Shown here: piece by piece, positions 61,584 through 64,000 of the stretch
Layout of the letters: every line of letters starts with the position of its first letter
Position numbering within the stretch: position 1 is the first letter of the stretch
Assembly (NCBI RefSeq): GCF_014207655.1
Contig: NZ_JACHHJ010000004.1
Span: 1 to 64,000 of the forward strand
DNA length: 64,000 bases
DNA from: Geomicrobium halophilum
GTDB taxonomy: Bacteria; Bacillota; Bacilli; Bacillales; Marinococcaceae
Direction of reading: 5' to 3'
Program-made: the position numbers and the translations under genes
The notes under the pieces: generated by a model
Databases searched by the model: none
The model's input: only the letters and a program-made list of their open reading frames with translations
What the model was told of the DNA's origin: nothing

Positions 61584-62254
61584 GCTGTACTCACCCCTTT
61601 AGAGGCTCGTTTTTCCAACCATCTCGTTAAGAAGATGAGCGGAAGTGCTAACACAAAATATGTGAACAATAAATACGTATAAATCTCAATCTGACTGCTC
61701 AAAGCCGTATTCGCCCCCCTCAATATATCAGCACGATATGTCATATCGGCGAGGGAAATAAAATAGACGAGCGACGTCCCTTTTAACAATTCAATGGAAT
61801 TATTGCCGATCCCCGGAAGCATGATGCGAATCGCTTGTGGCAAAATGACAAACCGCATTCGTTGAACCTTGGACATGTTTAGGGATATTGCCGCTTCTTT
61901 TTGTCCTTCTGGGACAGACAGCACAGCCCCCCTCACAACCTCTGAAGCATAGGCACCATAATTAAATCCAAGGGCTAAACCGCCGGCTAAAAACAATGAA
62001 GGGGTGAACGGTGTAAGGGCTGGGAATACAAACGCAAAGAAAAACATTTGCACAAGTAAAGATGTCCCGCGGAAAAGCTCCACAAATATCGTAGCTACTA
62101 TACGAACAACTGCGAGCTTGGATGTTCGCATAAGCCCTGCCACTATCGCGATAGAATAGGCGAGAACAGCGCCGAACAAGAAAGCTTGTACTGTGGTTGT
62201 TAATCCTCCCAATATGAAAGGCAAAAATTCTCCTATGTTCGTAAACACACGCAT
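61580..62254 (-). CDS. ehuC: Ectoine/hydroxyectoine ABC transporter permease EhuC
   Basis: A 224-residue permease partner of EhuD with five helices and EAA loop EGQKEAAISLNMSKVQRMRFVILPQA. It is separated from ehuB by an intercistronic hairpin, which may lower its expression relative to the binding protein. Confidence 0.87.
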   Translation of the reverse strand: MRVFTNIGEFLPFILGGLTTTVQAFLFGAVLAYSIAIVAGLMRTSKLAVVRIVATIFVELFRGTSLLVQMFFFAFVFPALTPFTPSLFLAGGLALGFNYGAYASEVVRGAVLSVPEGQKEAAISLNMSKVQRMRFVILPQAIRIMLPGIGNNSIELLKGTSLVYFISLADMTYRADILRGANTALSSQIEIYTYLLFTYFVLALPLIFLTRWLEKRASKGVSTA

Positions 62255-62286
62255 CTCTCCTAAGGTCTGACATAAAATCTCCTATG

Positions 62287-62322
62287 AAAAGAAGCACGGC
62301 GCTGACTGATCCCACCGTGCTC
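62287..62322 (-). terminator. Intercistronic hairpin between ehuB and ehuC
   Basis: AGCACGG and CCGTGCT pair; on the minus strand TCTTTTC follows. Partial termination here is a common way to raise binding-protein levels over permeases. Confidence 0.65.
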
Positions 62323-62338
62323 CTTTGTTCATCCCCTT

Positions 62339-63190
62339 TTAAGCTTCTTCTCCACAAAGTTCTTCAGTGGTCACGTCCACCTCTGCATTTTCCGGATCAA
62401 AACCAAACTCTTCTATAATTTCAGCAATTTCCCCTGATTCCCGTAATTCTTGTAACGATTCATTATAGGCTTCTCGTAATTCATCATCATCCTCACGAAA
62501 AACAGCGGCACCATAGGCGACTTGTTCTTCTCCGTCAATCACCGGATCTGTGAAGTCTTCAGGAAGTTCAATTGCATCCGTATCCGCGTTTTCATACGCT
62601 GCATTCATCGTTGCTCCTGTCATGACTGTTGCATCTACATCACCCGATTCAAGTGCTGCAATGTTACCTGGAATGTCATCGGCCAATTGAATGTTATCTT
62701 CATCAATTCCAAGTGCCTCAAACATATCTAACTGATTCGCCCCTGCCATTACAGATACGGAGGCATCTTGCTCTACAATATCTTCATAACTGTGTAAGTC
62801 CATCGGGTTTCCCGCTTGCACAGCCATTCCTTCACCGTAGCTGTACTCAACGTCTCCAAAAGCTGCATTTTCACAACGTTCTGGCTGTACATCCATTCCA
62901 GCTGTGACAACGTCATAGTTGCCCGCATTCAAGCTTGGAATCAGATTTCCAAATTCTGTTACTGTTGCTTCCACCTCTTCGATCCCCATGTTTTGAAACA
63001 CCGCTCTGGCGACTTCAGCACTTGCCCCTGTAGCGGTTTCCCCATCAAGGTAACCGTATGGTTCTTCGTTCGCGACCCCTACTTGAACAACGCCATCATC
63101 CTGCAAGCTATCCACTGTAGTAGCACTTCCACATGCGGCAATCATCGCGGTTGTTCCTGCCAAAGCAGCAAAAAATCCTAACTTCTTCAT
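62339..63190 (-). CDS. ehuB: Ectoine/hydroxyectoine-binding lipoprotein EhuB
   Basis: A 283-residue lipoprotein: signal with IAAC lipobox (Cys20), then a type II periplasmic-binding fold. VGVANEEPYGYLDGETATG near residue 38 and AGMDVQPERCENAAF near residue 100 match the EhuB family pattern, including the Arg-Cys pair of the ligand region. The mature protein is extremely acidic with very few Lys, as expected outside a halophile cell. First gene of ehuBCDA. Confidence 0.9.
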   Translation of the reverse strand: MKKLGFFAALAGTTAMIAACGSATTVDSLQDDGVVQVGVANEEPYGYLDGETATGASAEVARAVFQNMGIEEVEATVTEFGNLIPSLNAGNYDVVTAGMDVQPERCENAAFGDVEYSYGEGMAVQAGNPMDLHSYEDIVEQDASVSVMAGANQLDMFEALGIDEDNIQLADDIPGNIAALESGDVDATVMTGATMNAAYENADTDAIELPEDFTDPVIDGEEQVAYGAAVFREDDDELREAYNESLQELRESGEIAEIIEEFGFDPENAEVDVTTEELCGEEA

Positions 63191-63223
63191 AGATGTCCCC
63201 CCAAGATAATCTCTTTAATTAAT

Positions 63224-63290
63224 ATTAGTAATTATAAAAATTAGTAAAATACTACAGTACATAAATAATAATGAAGTACTGTAGTATTTT
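63224..63290 (-). promoter_or_regulatory. Inverted and direct repeats upstream of ehuB
   Basis: AAAATACTACAGTAC (63246-63260) and its exact complement (63276-63290) form 15-base arms with a 15-base spacer. Two ATTAGTAA direct repeats at 63224 and 63240 lie closer to ehuB. The hairpin may end transcription from the 63461 gene or serve as an operator for ehuBCDA. Confidence 0.5.
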
Positions 63291-63460
63291 TATAATCATA
63301 CCATACATCAAATCTAGTTCAAACTTACCGGAGATTGTAAAATTCTAATATTTGGACAGAATTGAAAATCTATACGCATGAGCTTCAATTAGATGTCTAT
63401 TTCTTTTTATATAACTAATATTCTATCCATATCAGCTTATTGCAGGAAAATTTAACATTA

Positions 63461-63940
63461 TTAATGGACATTCCCCCTCTCGTCCCCTGCTTCCATTCGT
63501 TTATGACGCGTGAAAACATTAATATTCACAACGATGAGAGCCAGCGGGTACACCATTGTAAAGGGAAACACTTCGGGTTCAGCGTCAATGATATGAACAA
63601 AGTCTAATAATCCGATGAGGACAAGGACCACACCAACGACCCATAAACTGCTTCTTAAACCTAAACGGTTCGATTCAAAAGTTTTAGGTGCTAAGTGCCT
63701 CTCTACCTTAAGCATCTTCCGGTAAAAAGGAAATAACCGTTCTACAACTGCCGGTTTTCCACGCCTTTCAATCAGCGCCCATACGATAAATAAAATTCCA
63801 AGGGCAGGTACAACAACGGAAAACGGAAAGTACACCGATACGTACATATAAGCAAAAAAGAGAATTGTAAAAAGAACACTAACGAGAAAGTGATCAATGA
63901 GTTTCATCTTGCGATATGTTGAATCGCCAGCTGCTGTCAT
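63461..63940 (-). CDS. Hypothetical four-helix membrane protein
   Basis: A protein of about 159 residues with two pairs of membrane helices flanking a basic cytoplasmic loop (RRGKPAVVERLFPFYRKM). No family recognised. The start is uncertain: the ATG at 63940 has GGGG about nine bases upstream, while in-frame starts at 63955 and further out lack good sites. The region to the right is outside the window. Confidence 0.55.
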   Translation of the reverse strand: MTAAGDSTYRKMKLIDHFLVSVLFTILFFAYMYVSVYFPFSVVVPALGILFIVWALIERRGKPAVVERLFPFYRKMLKVERHLAPKTFESNRLGLRSSLWVVGVVLVLIGLLDFVHIIDAEPEVFPFTMVYPLALIVVNINVFTRHKRMEAGDERGNVH

Positions 63941-64000
63941 TCTGTTATTCCCCATGATACCTGTACCAATCTTCTCGTAACAAACTAAATTGGACAAGGT

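Overview
This window looks like chromosome from a low-to-mid-GC, endospore-forming, salt-adapted member of the Bacillaceae. Gene order over the first 15 kb follows the Bacillus subtilis yfhF-recX-yfhH-yfhP-mutY-fabL-sspE-ygaC-ygaE-gsaB-bcp-perR-ygzB block. Later genes match yfhM, yfkH, yfkAB, yfkM and pdaA from the same B. subtilis neighbourhood. Spore genes (pdaA, a CotY/CotZ-type coat protein, ytvI) and an ectoine synthesis and uptake pair (ectABC at 29-31 kb, ehuBCDA at 60-63 kb) point to a halophilic or alkaliphilic spore former such as Salicibibacter. That genus is a guess from gene content only.

Layout. 0.3-16 kb: oxidative stress and tetrapyrrole block (ygzB, perR, DarA-like protein, bcp, hemL), a GTPase, membrane proteins, two tiny Gln/Asn repeat genes in the sspE position, fabL, a paralogous pair of unknown genes, mutY, yfhP, yfhH, recX, yfhF and an M20 peptidase. 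16-28 kb: glutamate dehydrogenase, then a phosphate-starvation block (phoPR, pstSCAB1B2, a LysM-tailed alkaline phosphatase) with PHO boxes before pstS. 28-31 kb: AEC transporter and ectABC behind a sigma-B-like promoter. 31-39 kb: pdaA, yfkAB, an OsmC protein, and divergent ku and ligD (NHEJ). 39.0-39.4 kb: a type I toxin-antitoxin locus. 39-52 kb: mostly housekeeping and stress genes (yfkH, yfhM, baeRF, an FbpB-type protein with a structured leader, msrAB, yfkM, RNase H, lplA, an atypical ureohydrolase, ytvI). 52-57 kb: a 3D-domain wall protein, then a PlcR/PapR-like signalling pair and a GntR-ABC operon. 57-64 kb: a frameshifted DUF4190-type pseudogene, a coat protein, thiM and ehuBCDA.

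The most interesting locus is at 53.6-54.95 kb. A 50-residue secreted peptide precursor ending in three copies of LPYQH converges on a 288-residue HTH-TPR regulator resembling PlcR, whose cognate peptide PapR ends in DLPFEF. A TATG-N8-CATA site with PlcR-box geometry lies upstream of the peptide gene. This looks like a PlcR/PapR-type quorum-sensing system outside the B. cereus group with a multi-copy pheromone. Second is the type I toxin locus at 39.0-39.4 kb, which has perfect 13-bp complementary arms flanking the toxin ORF. Dispersed repeats of about 105-120 bp bounded by TGTTCAAAA/TTTTGAACA recur through the window. No tRNA, rRNA, CRISPR array, prophage or intact insertion sequence was seen.
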